Assembly: GCA_029782135.1 (NCBI GenBank)
Contig: JAKOVI010000162.1
Coordinates: forward strand, 17,322 to 81,321
DNA length: 64,000 bases
Direction of reading: 5' to 3'
Source of the DNA: Bacillota bacterium
Lineage (GTDB): Bacteria > Bacillota > UBA4882 > UBA10575
Under the pieces are notes generated by a model that worked only from the letters and a program-made list of their open reading frames with translations, made no database searches and was not told the origin of the DNA. Made by a program: the position numbers and the translations under genes. Positions 53,163 to 62,166 of this stretch are shown piece after piece (within the stretch, counting starts at the first letter, position 1; each line of letters starts with the position of its first letter).

Positions 53163-54191
53163 TTACGGAGCAAGGATATAGACCTTTACCTTTTTCCGGC
53201 CAAAAAGGATTGCTTCCCGCTGCGTATCAAAGCACAAATCGATCCGGTTGTTCTTGATCGCGGAACCGATATCCTCAGCATCGGCAAAGCCATACCCTTC
53301 GACATAAAGTTTTGTCCCCAGCGGAATGACTTTCGGGTCAACCGCGGCAATCCCGTAGGTCGCCTTCTTCCCTGTATAAGTGTAACCGTCGGCGTAAATC
53401 CCGCAAGATTCAGGCCCGGGGTCATAAGCGGTCGCTTCCATGATCTTCATTTCCGTATAACGGATCGTGATTCCCCGGCCGACCGTCGCGGTCTTCACCA
53501 CCGGTCTGGTCCCCCGCGCAATGATCTGCTTGACCGCCGGTTTGACCACTTTCTCTTCGATCTTGGTCCGTTTAACCTCCTTGCCGTCCTCGTAGACGAC
53601 AGTGTACTTGCGTTCCAGGACACCGGGTTCGCCTTTTTGTACCATCTTTTGTTTTCCTTTATCCAAATTCGGGTCATTGATGTAGGAGACCCCGGGATTA
53701 ATCTTGGACTGAACAGTCAATTCTTCAGTGGTCACCCGGGTAATCTTCAAGCGCAACCCTTCCCAGACCGTTTCAGTCAAAGGAAGAGAGACCCGGTCAT
53801 TCTCTCCCAGCTCAATCCCTGTTCTCGCCAGAACTTCTTCCACTTTCACCGGCGGCACCCTGGCCGCAATCTCTGCGCCATCAACGAGAATGGAGAGATT
53901 GACCCCGCGTAAAATTTCGATCTTCTCTTCCCTCCCGATCTTCTCGTCCAAGCCGGGGATAACTTCATCACCGGGGAAGAGAGTCAGACCAGCTACCTTC
54001 AGTACCTGGTCGACAGTATTCGCCGTCGTGGTCAGCCTGATCATCCCCCCGTCCACCGAAAGTTCGACATGGTTCACGGTCATGGTGTAGAAAAAGAAAA
54101 AAAGAAGAAACACCGCGGGAAGGATGAGCAGAAAATAGGAATAAAAACGCGAAGGGAGCTTAAGCTGAAGATTGCTGTTATGTATCTGCAT
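53163..54191 (-). CDS. yabE: YabE-type 3D/G5 domain wall protein
   Basis: 342 residues. Membrane anchor (about 18-38), two DUF348 units (about 42-150), a G5 domain (about 153-235) and a C-terminal 3D domain (about 250-342) with the Asp motifs ATAYDPG, AAVDPKVIPLGTKLYVEGYG and DLCFDT. Similar to resuscitation-promoting factor/Sps-type lytic transglycosylases that cut peptidoglycan. The tatD-yabE-ksgA order is conserved. Confidence 0.92.
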   Translation of the reverse strand: MQIHNSNLQLKLPSRFYSYFLLILPAVFLLFFFFYTMTVNHVELSVDGGMIRLTTTANTVDQVLKVAGLTLFPGDEVIPGLDEKIGREEKIEILRGVNLSILVDGAEIAARVPPVKVEEVLARTGIELGENDRVSLPLTETVWEGLRLKITRVTTEELTVQSKINPGVSYINDPNLDKGKQKMVQKGEPGVLERKYTVVYEDGKEVKRTKIEEKVVKPAVKQIIARGTRPVVKTATVGRGITIRYTEMKIMEATAYDPGPESCGIYADGYTYTGKKATYGIAAVDPKVIPLGTKLYVEGYGFADAEDIGSAIKNNRIDLCFDTQREAILFGRKKVKVYILAP

Positions 54192-54328
54192 TTTTCTTCC
54201 TCCTCAAGACAGAACAGAAAGCTTATTGTCTCCTGAAAAGTGGTTATCTTGGCGTGATTTAACAAATTCCCTTCATAAAATATTCAGCACCGCCATTAAT
54301 CTCTCCTTTTGGCATTATTTGGCCCAAG

Positions 54329-54922
54329 TTAACCGTTTTGGTAAGGGCGGATCCGGAACTCCACCCCGAGTTCCTCGGCAATTTTCCTGGCCGGTTCCGG
54401 ATCAAAACCCGGGATTTGTACCACCGAAAGCACTACCCGGGGAATATATATCTTGCTGTCCCGGGTAAACTGCAACATATGATAAAACGCCTCCTGTCCA
54501 AGCGCCGGTTGGCAAAGGCGTTCGTATTCTTCGGCATCGGCCGCGTTCAAGCTGATCGAGATCGTATCAACCAGGCCTTCCAACTCCGGCAGGATCTTAC
54601 GCTGCAAAACCGCTTCGGCCAACCCGTTGGTGTTGATGCGGATCTTGGCATGATAACGCGCTTTCAGCTCACGCGCGACCTCCTTCACCACTTCCCAGCG
54701 CAAGAGTGGTTCGCCATACCCGCAAAAAACAACCTCCCGGTAAGCCGAGACATCGCCGGCGGCCGCTAAAACCTCTTCCGCGGTTGGTTCCTCATCCAAC
54801 CAAAGATCATAACCCACCCCTTGTTCGCTCTCGCGAATACAAAAAACGCACCGGTTGGGACAACGGTTGGTAAGATTCAAATAGAGCTTGTCCCCAATCA
54901 CATAGGCATAAGTCCGGCCCAT
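54329..54922 (-). CDS. TatD-associated radical SAM protein
   Basis: 197 residues, short radical SAM domain with the cluster CPNRCVFC (CxxxCxxC), FCGYGEPLLR and INTNGLAE motifs. Matches the family found next to tatD in Clostridia; the reaction is unknown. It lies 7 bases after tatD. Confidence 0.9.
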   Translation of the reverse strand: MGRTYAYVIGDKLYLNLTNRCPNRCVFCIRESEQGVGYDLWLDEEPTAEEVLAAAGDVSAYREVVFCGYGEPLLRWEVVKEVARELKARYHAKIRINTNGLAEAVLQRKILPELEGLVDTISISLNAADAEEYERLCQPALGQEAFYHMLQFTRDSKIYIPRVVLSVVQIPGFDPEPARKIAEELGVEFRIRPYQNG

Positions 54923-54929
54923 CGTCTCC

Positions 54930-55724
54930 TCACCTTTTCTCTACACCAATATCATCGTTTTCCAACCCAAAACAAGCACAGGCATTATTCCACGTCTGTT
55001 CGGCGACTTGCTCGGGCGAACTCCCCAGAATCCCGGCGAGCCGCTCGGCTACCAGGACGACTAAAGCCGGCTCATTGCGCCGGCCCCGGAAAGGATGAGG
55101 GGTTAAGTAGGGCGCATCCGTCTCGATTAACAACCTTTCAGCAGGGATCTCCGTAATAACCTCCGGCAGCCGGCGGGCATTGGTAAAGGTGACCGGCCCG
55201 CCCACCGAAAAATAGAAGTTGAGTCTGGCATACTCTCTAACCAACTCCCTACTCCCGGAGTAACAATGCATCACGCCCCGGTAGGTCTGGGAGCCGGCTT
55301 TGAGGATCGCCAAAAGATCGGCATGAGCTTCCCGGGCGTGGATCACCACCGGTTTATCCAACTTCGCCGCAAGCGCCAACTGTTGGCGGAAAACCGCCTG
55401 TTGCGTTTCCCGGGGGGAATGATCATAGTGGTAGTCCAGGCCAATCTCCCCCAAGGCGACGACCTTCTGATGCGCCAGCATTTCTTCCAGCGCTGTGAGA
55501 TCCTCGGTGCGGAAAGCCACGGCTTCGTGGGGATGAATACCCACCGCCGCATAGAGCGGCGGGTATTCATCTGCGAGCTGCACGGCCAGCCGCGAGGAAG
55601 CAAGATCGTAACCGACAACCAGCATCCGCGCGACGCCGGCCACCTGCGCCCGTTGCAAAACCGCTGTCAAATCCGGAAGGTAAATCTCATCATTCAAGTG
55701 GCAGTGTGTATCAAAGAGTCTCAT
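54930..55724 (-). CDS. tatD: TatD family metal-dependent hydrolase
   Basis: 264-residue amidohydrolase-fold DNase. DTHCHLND, GIHPHEA, GEIGLDYHY, IHAREA, HCYSG and ETDAPYL carry the metal ligands. Its ATG overlaps metG by 4 bases, so metG-tatD-radical SAM form one operon under the T-box. Confidence 0.96.
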   Translation of the reverse strand: MRLFDTHCHLNDEIYLPDLTAVLQRAQVAGVARMLVVGYDLASSRLAVQLADEYPPLYAAVGIHPHEAVAFRTEDLTALEEMLAHQKVVALGEIGLDYHYDHSPRETQQAVFRQQLALAAKLDKPVVIHAREAHADLLAILKAGSQTYRGVMHCYSGSRELVREYARLNFYFSVGGPVTFTNARRLPEVITEIPAERLLIETDAPYLTPHPFRGRRNEPALVVLVAERLAGILGSSPEQVAEQTWNNACACFGLENDDIGVEKR

Positions 55725-57655
55725 CTCACTTCTGCTCCATCCCCGATCGGTTTTTCCGGAACCACGAGCGCTAATTGATCCCCGGCCGAAGCGGCCAGCA
55801 GCATACCCTGGGAGAGGTGTCCCCGCAGTTTGGCCGGTTTCAGATTGGCCACCACGACGATCTCTTTCCCGATTAGCGCTTCCGGTTGGTAGTATTTTGC
55901 GATCCCGGCAACAATTTGCCGTTCTTCGCTTCCGATCTTCACTTTTAGGTGCAGAAGCTTATCGGCCCCTTCGATCTTCTCGGCCGCCAGCACCTTCGCC
56001 ACCCGGAGATCAATCTGCATAAAATGATCGAAGGTAATCTCGGGCTTGCTTTCGGTTTCTTTCTCCGCTGGCGCTTTCACTTCTTCCTTGGGCTGCTCCG
56101 GCTCATCCTTATCATCTTTCCACTCAATACGGGGGAAGATCGGCTTGTCTTTCCGGACCTTCGTCCCGGCCGGGAACTGGCCCCAGCGGCATCCTTCGGC
56201 CAGTCCGCTTTCCGCCGGGTCACCGTCCAATCCCAACTGGGCAAAGATCTTGGCCGGGGTTTCCACCAGGAACGGCACGAGCAAGATTGCCGCCACCCTG
56301 AGTGCTTCTACCATCGAGTATAAAACTGTATTTAACCTTTCCCGGTTCCCCTGTTTATTGAGGCTCCAGGGTGCTGCTTCATCTATATATTTATTCGCCC
56401 GTCCGATCAGTTGAAAGATCGCGGCCAAGGCATCGGAGACTTCCAGTTTCTCCATATGCTCCTGCACAGCCTGGACCACCCGGCCGGCTTCGCTGATCAA
56501 GGCCTGATCCAACGGTTCGTATACTCCGGGCGCCGGGACCACCCCATCCGCAAATTTCTCGACCATCGACAAAGTACGGTGCAGCAAATTCCCCAAGTCG
56601 TTGGCTAGATCGGTATTGACCCGCAAGACCAAAGCTTCTTCCGAATAAACGCCGTCCGCACCGAAGGGAACCTCTCGCAGGAGATAATAACGGATCGCAT
56701 CCAATCCGTATTTCTCTACCAGGACGACCGGATCAACCACGTTCCCCTTGGATTTCGACATCTTACCGCCTTCCAACACCAGCCAACCATGGCCAAAGAC
56801 CTGCTTCGGCAACGGCAGATCCAAGGCCATTAAAATAATCGGCCAGATAATCGTGTGGAAGCGGACAATCTCCTTGCCGACCAGGTGCAAATCGGCCGGC
56901 CAGAAACGCTTAAATAAACTGTTCTCGTCTGCCTCCTCCGGGTAACCCAAAGCGGTGATATAGTTGGTCAGAGCATCGAGCCAAACATAAATGACATGTT
57001 TGGAATCGAACGGGACCGGAATTCCCCATGAAAAAGTGGTCCGGGAGATACAGAGATCATCCAGCCCCGGGCGGAGGAAATTATTAATCATCTCATGCTT
57101 CCGGGAGACCGGCTGGATAAATTCCGGATGGGCTTCAATATGCGCCATCAAGCGATCGGCATACTTCGACAACCGGAAGAAATAGCTCTCTTCCCGTACT
57201 TTCTCCACTTCCCGCCCGCAGTCCGGACATTTCCCGTCCACCAGCTGGCGTTCGAGCCAGAAAGCCTCACAAGGAGTACAGTACAGCCCCTCGTACTCGC
57301 TCTTGTAAATGTCCCCTTGGTCCCAAAGGCGTTGGAAAATCTGTTGGACCCGGCGCATATGCCGTTCTTCGGTCGTCCGGATAAAATCATCATTGGTGAT
57401 CTTCAATAACCGCCAAAGCTCCTTGATATTCTCTACAATCCGGTCGACAAACACTTGGGGGGAAACACCAGCCTCTTCCGCCCGGCGCTGAATCTTCTGT
57501 CCATGCTCATCAGTCCCGGTCAGAAAATAAACATCCTCCCCCTGCTGCCGGTGATAGCGGGCCAACGCATCCGCAACCACCGTCGTATAAGCATGGCCGA
57601 TATGTAGATTGTCGCTGGGATAGTAGATTGGCGTTGTAATGTAAAACTTCCCCAT
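55721..57655 (-). CDS. metG: Methionyl-tRNA synthetase
   Basis: 644 residues. HIGH at 18-21, zinc ligands CTPC and CPDC near 127-147, KMSKSKGN near 300, an anticodon-binding helical domain and a C-terminal tRNA-binding OB fold (about 540-644, DHFMQIDLRVAKVL). ATG 57653-57655 follows GGGAGG; the longer frame enters the T-box terminator. Expression is controlled by the methionine T-box upstream. Confidence 0.97.
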   Translation of the reverse strand: MGKFYITTPIYYPSDNLHIGHAYTTVVADALARYHRQQGEDVYFLTGTDEHGQKIQRRAEEAGVSPQVFVDRIVENIKELWRLLKITNDDFIRTTEERHMRRVQQIFQRLWDQGDIYKSEYEGLYCTPCEAFWLERQLVDGKCPDCGREVEKVREESYFFRLSKYADRLMAHIEAHPEFIQPVSRKHEMINNFLRPGLDDLCISRTTFSWGIPVPFDSKHVIYVWLDALTNYITALGYPEEADENSLFKRFWPADLHLVGKEIVRFHTIIWPIILMALDLPLPKQVFGHGWLVLEGGKMSKSKGNVVDPVVLVEKYGLDAIRYYLLREVPFGADGVYSEEALVLRVNTDLANDLGNLLHRTLSMVEKFADGVVPAPGVYEPLDQALISEAGRVVQAVQEHMEKLEVSDALAAIFQLIGRANKYIDEAAPWSLNKQGNRERLNTVLYSMVEALRVAAILLVPFLVETPAKIFAQLGLDGDPAESGLAEGCRWGQFPAGTKVRKDKPIFPRIEWKDDKDEPEQPKEEVKAPAEKETESKPEITFDHFMQIDLRVAKVLAAEKIEGADKLLHLKVKIGSEERQIVAGIAKYYQPEALIGKEIVVVANLKPAKLRGHLSQGMLLAASAGDQLALVVPEKPIGDGAEVR

Positions 57656-57690
57656 CTTCGTTACCTCCCTGCCTTTAATCTTCATCATAT

Positions 57691-57960
57691 AAAAAAACCT
57701 CTCCACCCAAAGAATGACTCTTTGGGGGCGAGGACTTCCCGCGGTACCACCCCAATTCTCTCTGCACGCAGAGACTCGACGGACAGTGTAAACCTGGCCT
57801 TACGCGCTAACGGGCGTACCCGGATCGCTTACCAAGACCTTCCGGTCTCCTTCAGCTGTCAGCTCCAGGTCCATCTTCGTCAATCCCTCCCGTGCCGGCT
57901 TCCACCATTCCCGGCTCGCTGAACGTTCGGAATCGCTACTCTTACCCTTCATCGCCTTTC
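57691..57960 (-). promoter_or_regulatory. T-box riboswitch of metG (Met specifier)
   Basis: Minus strand: T-box sequence GGTGGTACCGCGGG (57739-57752), then a terminator hairpin CTCGCCCCCAAAG/CTTTGGGTGGAG with seven T (57691-57732). Stem I upstream has an AUG codon in the GAAGATGGACC context, a methionine specifier. Uncharged tRNA-Met would allow read-through. Confidence 0.92.
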
Positions 57961-57968
57961 ATTACTAT

Positions 57969-57998
57969 ATTAAAACCAGATCAAAACAAATTTGTCAA
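57969..57998 (-). promoter_or_regulatory. metG leader promoter
   Basis: Minus-strand TTGACA (57993-57998), 18-base spacer, TTTAAT (57969-57974), just before the T-box. It is divergent from the abrB promoter 50 bases away. Confidence 0.7.
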
Positions 57999-58046
57999 GC
58001 TATCCGGGAGAAATTATATTTTTTTCCAAATAAATAATTACCTCTA

Positions 58047-58075
58047 TTGACTTAGTCTGGAAAATAAGGTACAAT
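58047..58075 (+). promoter_or_regulatory. abrB-like gene promoter
   Basis: TTGACT (58047-58052), 17-base spacer, TACAAT (58070-58075), 49 bases before the start codon. Confidence 0.9.
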
Positions 58076-58090
58076 TAGCTTGTAGGTAGA

Positions 58091-58097
58091 TGTCGAA
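58091..58097. promoter_or_regulatory. 0A box (Spo0A site) in the abrB leader
   Basis: Exact TGTCGAA about 10 bases past the expected transcription start. Spo0A represses abrB through such sites in Bacillus. Confidence 0.65.
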
Positions 58098-58124
58098 TCT
58101 TATCGAAAAGGAGGGATTTTTGCC

Positions 58125-58373
58125 ATGATGAAGTCTACAGGGATTGTTCGTAAGGTTGATGAGTTAGGACGGGTCGTTATCCCGATCGAATTAAGACGTA
58201 CCCTGCAAATCGAAGAAAGGGATGCCCTGGAGATTTACGTTGACGGAGAAAAGATCATCCTTAAGAAATACGAACCAGCCTGTATTTTCTGCGGAAATGC
58301 TGAGAATGTACAGAATTTTAAAGAGAAAAACATTTGTAAAGATTGCCTTGATGCAATGAAAAATGTCTCTTAA
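58125..58373 (+). CDS. abrB: AbrB/SpoVT-type transition-state regulator with Cys4 tail
   Basis: 82 residues. Swapped-hairpin AbrB DNA-binding domain (about 3-50: GIVRKVDELGRVVIPIELRR) and a short C-terminal tail with two CxxC pairs (CIFCGN, CKDC) likely binding zinc. Such AbrB forms are common in Clostridia. Start ATG 58125 (or 58128) behind AAAAGGAGGG. Promoter, 0A box and terminator are all visible. Confidence 0.92.
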   Translation: MMKSTGIVRKVDELGRVVIPIELRRTLQIEERDALEIYVDGEKIILKKYEPACIFCGNAENVQNFKEKNICKDCLDAMKNVS

Positions 58374-58414
58374 CCCGTTCTTTTACAGATCGCTAATCTC
58401 CGCGGTGTAAAGGT

Positions 58415-59305
58415 TTATTCGTGCAGAAGGAGGGTTTCCTCCTTTTTTGCTTTCTCAAGGTAAAATTGGTAAAGCTCACTCCGGGCAACCCCTTCCCGCT
58501 TGGCAATCTCCCGGATCACCGCCGATGGTTTTTCCCCCCGTGCCTTGCGCGCGACAATCTCCCGGTAAAAGGGGGAATAATCGATTAACTCTTCTTCCGC
58601 CACCGTTCGCTTCCCTTCAAGCACCAGGGTAAACTCGCCTTTCTTCTCCCTCTCCCCCCAAGTCCGTACCGCCTCGGCCAGGGTTCCCCGCCAGAACTCT
58701 TCGTGGATCTTTGTCAATTCCCGGGCGACCACCACCCGGCGGTCCGCCCCCAGAACGGAACAGAGATCGCTTAATGTCTGGTCAAGCCGGTGTGGCGCTT
58801 CGTACAAGATGATCGTCCGTTCCTCCTGCACCAAAGCGGCTAACCGTTCTTTTCGCTCCTTGTTTTTCCGGGGAAGAAAACCTTCAAAGACGAAACGGTC
58901 GGTTGGCAACCCGGAAGCCACCAACGCTATGATGCAAGCAGCTGCCCCCGGGATTGGAATAACGCGAATTCCTTCTTCCACCGCTTTTTGCACTAAAAAC
59001 GCCCCCGGGTCGGAAAGCCCGGGTGTGCCGGCGTCACTGACCAAGGCAATATTCTTCCCTTCTTTTAAAAGCCCGATGATCTTTTCCGCCTGTTCCCGCT
59101 CGTTCTCCCGGTAATTACTGAGCAGCTGCTTCCGGAGGGAAAGATGCGAAAGGAGCTTTTTCGTCTGACGGGTATCCTCCGCCGCAATCAAATCAACTTC
59201 CTCCAGAACCTGAGCCGCACGCCTTGTTAGATCCCCCAGGTTGCCCAGAGGCGTTGCTACTAAAAAAAGATTCCCGGACATTCCGGGATTCTCTTCTTTC
59301 TTCAT
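58415..59305 (-). CDS. rsmI: 16S rRNA 2'-O-methyltransferase RsmI
   Basis: 296 residues; methylates C1402 of 16S rRNA. Family motifs LVATPLGNLGDLT, AAEDTRQTKKLL, SDAGTPGLSDPG and PIPGAAA are present. The start is ATG 59303-59305 or eight codons later (MSGNLFL); both have weak ribosome sites. The C-terminal KKEETLLLHE is encoded within the abrB terminator. Confidence 0.95.
   Translation of the reverse strand: MKKEENPGMSGNLFLVATPLGNLGDLTRRAAQVLEEVDLIAAEDTRQTKKLLSHLSLRKQLLSNYRENEREQAEKIIGLLKEGKNIALVSDAGTPGLSDPGAFLVQKAVEEGIRVIPIPGAAACIIALVASGLPTDRFVFEGFLPRKNKERKERLAALVQEERTIILYEAPHRLDQTLSDLCSVLGADRRVVVARELTKIHEEFWRGTLAEAVRTWGEREKKGEFTLVLEGKRTVAEEELIDYSPFYREIVARKARGEKPSAVIREIAKREGVARSELYQFYLEKAKKEETLLLHE
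58427..58448 (+). terminator. abrB terminator inside the rsmI 3' end
   Basis: Stem AAGGAGG / CCTCCTT, GTTT loop, TTTTTT run. It overlaps the last codons of the convergent rsmI gene. Confidence 0.88.
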
Positions 59306-59344
59306 CGGTTACACCATCCTTGTCGTTTTGGGCGGCCCTTTTCT

Positions 59345-59380
59345 CTTCACCGGAACAAGGAAACACTATTCGGCCCCGGC
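59345..59380. repeat. Dispersed repeat, right-arm type
   Basis: CTTCACCGGAACAAGGAAAC and following ACTATTCGGCCCCGGC resemble the reverse complement of the 6283-6334 arm. Located in the gap after rsmI. Confidence 0.5.
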
Positions 59381-59394
59381 GAAGATTCCGGTTC

Positions 59395-59826
59395 TTAGCC
59401 CCGGCTGCGCCACCACCGGTCCTGTAAGTAAATCAAAGCAAAGAAAGGGAAGTAAAAGAGGGTCGCCTTGAGCGTATTCCATTCATGGTAACGGATCAGT
59501 CCCCAACGGACAAAGAGCCATTCCCCCAGGGCGTTGGCGCCAATCCAAAACAACCAGTTAACAACGGACCAGCGGGGAAAACGGCGCTGCAGATAAATCG
59601 CCAGTCCTCCCTGGGGCGGGGCGATTCCCAAATCCGACCATAGACTGATCCCGCCGGTCGTCGGGCCTATATATTCCCATTGTTTATACATCACACCATA
59701 GATATCGGCCACCGTGGCCAAAAGCGCGGTAAAGATCAACCCTGGATAAAGGTCCCGCCATTCCCTCCTCGGAACAATCAGTAAGTAAAGGAACCATAAA
59801 CCCAAACCAACCAATCGATAGGGCAA
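59395..59826 (-). CDS. Multi-pass membrane protein of unknown function
   Basis: 143 residues, about four membrane helices, many Trp/Tyr; resembles small CBO0543-type clostridial membrane proteins (QWEYIGPTTGG, LGEWLFVRWGLI), but this match is tentative. It lies between two copies of the dispersed repeat, with no obvious partner. Confidence 0.6.
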   Translation of the reverse strand: MPYRLVGLGLWFLYLLIVPRREWRDLYPGLIFTALLATVADIYGVMYKQWEYIGPTTGGISLWSDLGIAPPQGGLAIYLQRRFPRWSVVNWLFWIGANALGEWLFVRWGLIRYHEWNTLKATLFYFPFFALIYLQDRWWRSRG

Positions 59827-59903
59827 ATTATAACCTCCGCTTGTCTTGTCTGTAAACTCTTATCTTTCAGATTATTGTTTTGTCCGCATTCACCTCTCCG
59901 GGG

Positions 59904-59954
59904 CCGGGTGGTGTTTTCCCAAGAGATTCACCGGAACAGGAAAACATCATCCGG
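59904..59954. repeat. Dispersed repeat, palindromic copy
   Basis: CCGGGTGGTGTTTTCC (59904-59919) pairs, with two G-U/G-T positions, with GGAAAACATCATCCGG (59939-59954). The loop holds GATTCACCGGAAC, also found in the other copies. Confidence 0.6.
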
Positions 59955-59996
59955 CTCTGAAGAAAACCCCGGCTTAAATCGAGCAGGTTCCACTCC

Positions 59997-62075
59997 TCAT
60001 TTGGAGGGAAAGACCAAATACCGGTCGCTTAAAACATCCTCTCTCCGTCCGGGTAGGGTCTCCAAAAATTCGTTCAGACTCTGGACAGACCTCTTCATTT
60101 GGTAATTAAAACGCCCGTTTCTCCATAAGAACACATAAACCGATCCTTCTTTTCTATTTTGCCCTTCCCACGCCAAACCTACCAACCAAATCTCACCGTC
60201 AAGCTTAAATAATCTTAGATCATCATAGATAAAATCGATCTCATGCAGTTTCTTCCAAGCAACTCCTTGCTTGCCATAAAATTCGATCCTGATTTTTTCT
60301 CCCCGCGCCCGTACATCATATTCCCGGAGCAAAAAGATGATCTCCTCATCTCCGTTGCCGTTGATATCAGCCAAATAGACCCCACTTACCGGTTGACCGC
60401 TCCCCAATGAGGGTAGAACCGGGCCAATCTCTTCAAAGACAAAACGGGCCTCTTTCGTCAGGAGCCCCACCCGGTACTGTGGCCACCCCCAGAGATCATT
60501 GTCCGTTCGGATCAGGAGGAGTGCTTCTTCCTCGCCGTCCCGGTCAAGATCCCCGATGTGCCAATGGTGGATGCGGTAAGGAGTCAGATACTTAAAGATA
60601 AAATCCTCAATCCTCCCCTGATAATCGGTTCCGGGCAGTTGGCTGGTAAAGGGGTTGATTTTCTGGTGAAAGGTCTGCAACAACAAATATTCATACCCGG
60701 ACTGGCTCCAAATCGGCTCTTCTATGTGATAATACTGCTTTTTATAATCCATAATATTTAAGGATTTCTCCAATGAGCAGGTAAATGGGCCAAACTCATG
60801 GTAAACCCCTTGGGGGAAGGAATCCCATACTTTCATTCTGATCCGTCCGGTACTCTTTTCCTGGTCCGCCGTGATCACCCGGTAACTTAAAACCCGGTTC
60901 TCGAACCGTTCGAGGAGCTGCAGGTGCCAGTTCGCATTAAAGGTGGCGATTTCCTCGAAATAAAGACCGTTATTGTTGAAGAGCGAAAGCTTCAATGAAG
61001 GAAGCTCTTGTCCGTTTCCTAAAAAGGCCAGGTGATTAAGGCCGTTCCCGTGTAGGATATAGAACGATTTATACAAGTAACCTTCCGGATCGCGCGCCTG
61101 GCCATATGCCTTAAACGGTAATAGTGTTAATTGATAGGCGCAGCGCTCAAAATCCCAATCGGCGATCGCCGCTAAAAGTAGGACCTTACTTGGGCTGTTT
61201 TCGGTCGGAAGCAGATATGTAAAGACATATTCCTCTTCAATATCACCATCCAAAGCCGGATCCGAAGCCCAATCCAACAGGGAAGCATTACTCGGAAGCA
61301 AGGGGAGGATCGCCCGTTCGCCCGTCGGGATCTCGGCCAGCTTATTTAAAGAAGTACCCCAGGATAAAACCGGTTTACTCTCCTTCTCCCCCATCTCGAA
61401 AAGCTGGGGACGCTGCCGGGAACGGGCAAAATTTATATATTCATCACGGGCAATTTGGTAGGTTTTCGCTCCCGCTTTCAGCTGGTTATCCCTGAGTGTC
61501 CAGATCTTACTGGTGATCTCCAAAACCTGACTGTTCGCTTTCCCATCAAGGTAATTCACCTCATGAATCACCAGATCGCCCTCATAATCCATGAATTGCA
61601 GATCATACTGTCCGCGCGCGGTAAACATTTGGAGATAATTATTGTTTCTGTATTTATACATTGTCAATTCACAATGGGAAGCTCCTTCCAGTTGAAAAAG
61701 GGTCCAAAACTCCAAAACCCCGTCCAAGTCGAGATCGCCAATCTGTAATATGTTATAGGTATAACCCGTATCTCCGAACTGTACTTTACCTTTGGTCTTA
61801 CGGGCACCTCTCCCCAGGTCATAATTGAAGATTTGGGTGTAACGCCCATCGAGCAGATCAAGCATCATCAGAGAAAAGTTTTCTTGGAGGGAATAAAGGA
61901 CCAAGTACTCAACATCCGGATCCTTGTCAAAGTTCGGCAGCGCAAAACACTGAATGATATTTGCCCCTAACGGCAAATGACTAAGCAGGTCGCTGTTGGC
62001 GCCGGCGGGAAAAGCAGTAAGGCAGAGCAGCAATAAAGTCAGGCAAAAATATAATAAACACCTGGTAGATCTCAT
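59997..62075 (-). CDS. Large secreted protein with FG-GAP/VCBS-like repeats
   Basis: 692 residues, signal peptide (about 1-26), then a repetitive extracellular region. At least three calcium-loop motifs of FG-GAP/VCBS type: GDLDLDGVLEFW, GDLDRDGEEEALLL and ADINGNGDEEIIFL, consistent with a beta-propeller. No enzyme domain or anchor recognised. Alone between repeats and tyrS; possibly a surface or matrix protein. Confidence 0.65.
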   Translation of the reverse strand: MRSTRCLLYFCLTLLLLCLTAFPAGANSDLLSHLPLGANIIQCFALPNFDKDPDVEYLVLYSLQENFSLMMLDLLDGRYTQIFNYDLGRGARKTKGKVQFGDTGYTYNILQIGDLDLDGVLEFWTLFQLEGASHCELTMYKYRNNNYLQMFTARGQYDLQFMDYEGDLVIHEVNYLDGKANSQVLEITSKIWTLRDNQLKAGAKTYQIARDEYINFARSRQRPQLFEMGEKESKPVLSWGTSLNKLAEIPTGERAILPLLPSNASLLDWASDPALDGDIEEEYVFTYLLPTENSPSKVLLLAAIADWDFERCAYQLTLLPFKAYGQARDPEGYLYKSFYILHGNGLNHLAFLGNGQELPSLKLSLFNNNGLYFEEIATFNANWHLQLLERFENRVLSYRVITADQEKSTGRIRMKVWDSFPQGVYHEFGPFTCSLEKSLNIMDYKKQYYHIEEPIWSQSGYEYLLLQTFHQKINPFTSQLPGTDYQGRIEDFIFKYLTPYRIHHWHIGDLDRDGEEEALLLIRTDNDLWGWPQYRVGLLTKEARFVFEEIGPVLPSLGSGQPVSGVYLADINGNGDEEIIFLLREYDVRARGEKIRIEFYGKQGVAWKKLHEIDFIYDDLRLFKLDGEIWLVGLAWEGQNRKEGSVYVFLWRNGRFNYQMKRSVQSLNEFLETLPGRREDVLSDRYLVFPSK

Positions 62076-62135
62076 CTACAGATCCCTCCTCCCTAAAATT
62101 AATTCCACACAAGAAAAGAACATCCTTTTTTCGGT

Positions 62136-62166
62136 GAAAAAATTAGGGAACCCTGACGGTTCCCTA
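62136..62166 (-). terminator. tyrS terminator
   Basis: Stem TAGGGAACC / GGTTCCCTA (62144-62152 with 62158-62166) and ATTTTTT on the minus strand; it includes the tyrS stop. Confidence 0.9.
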
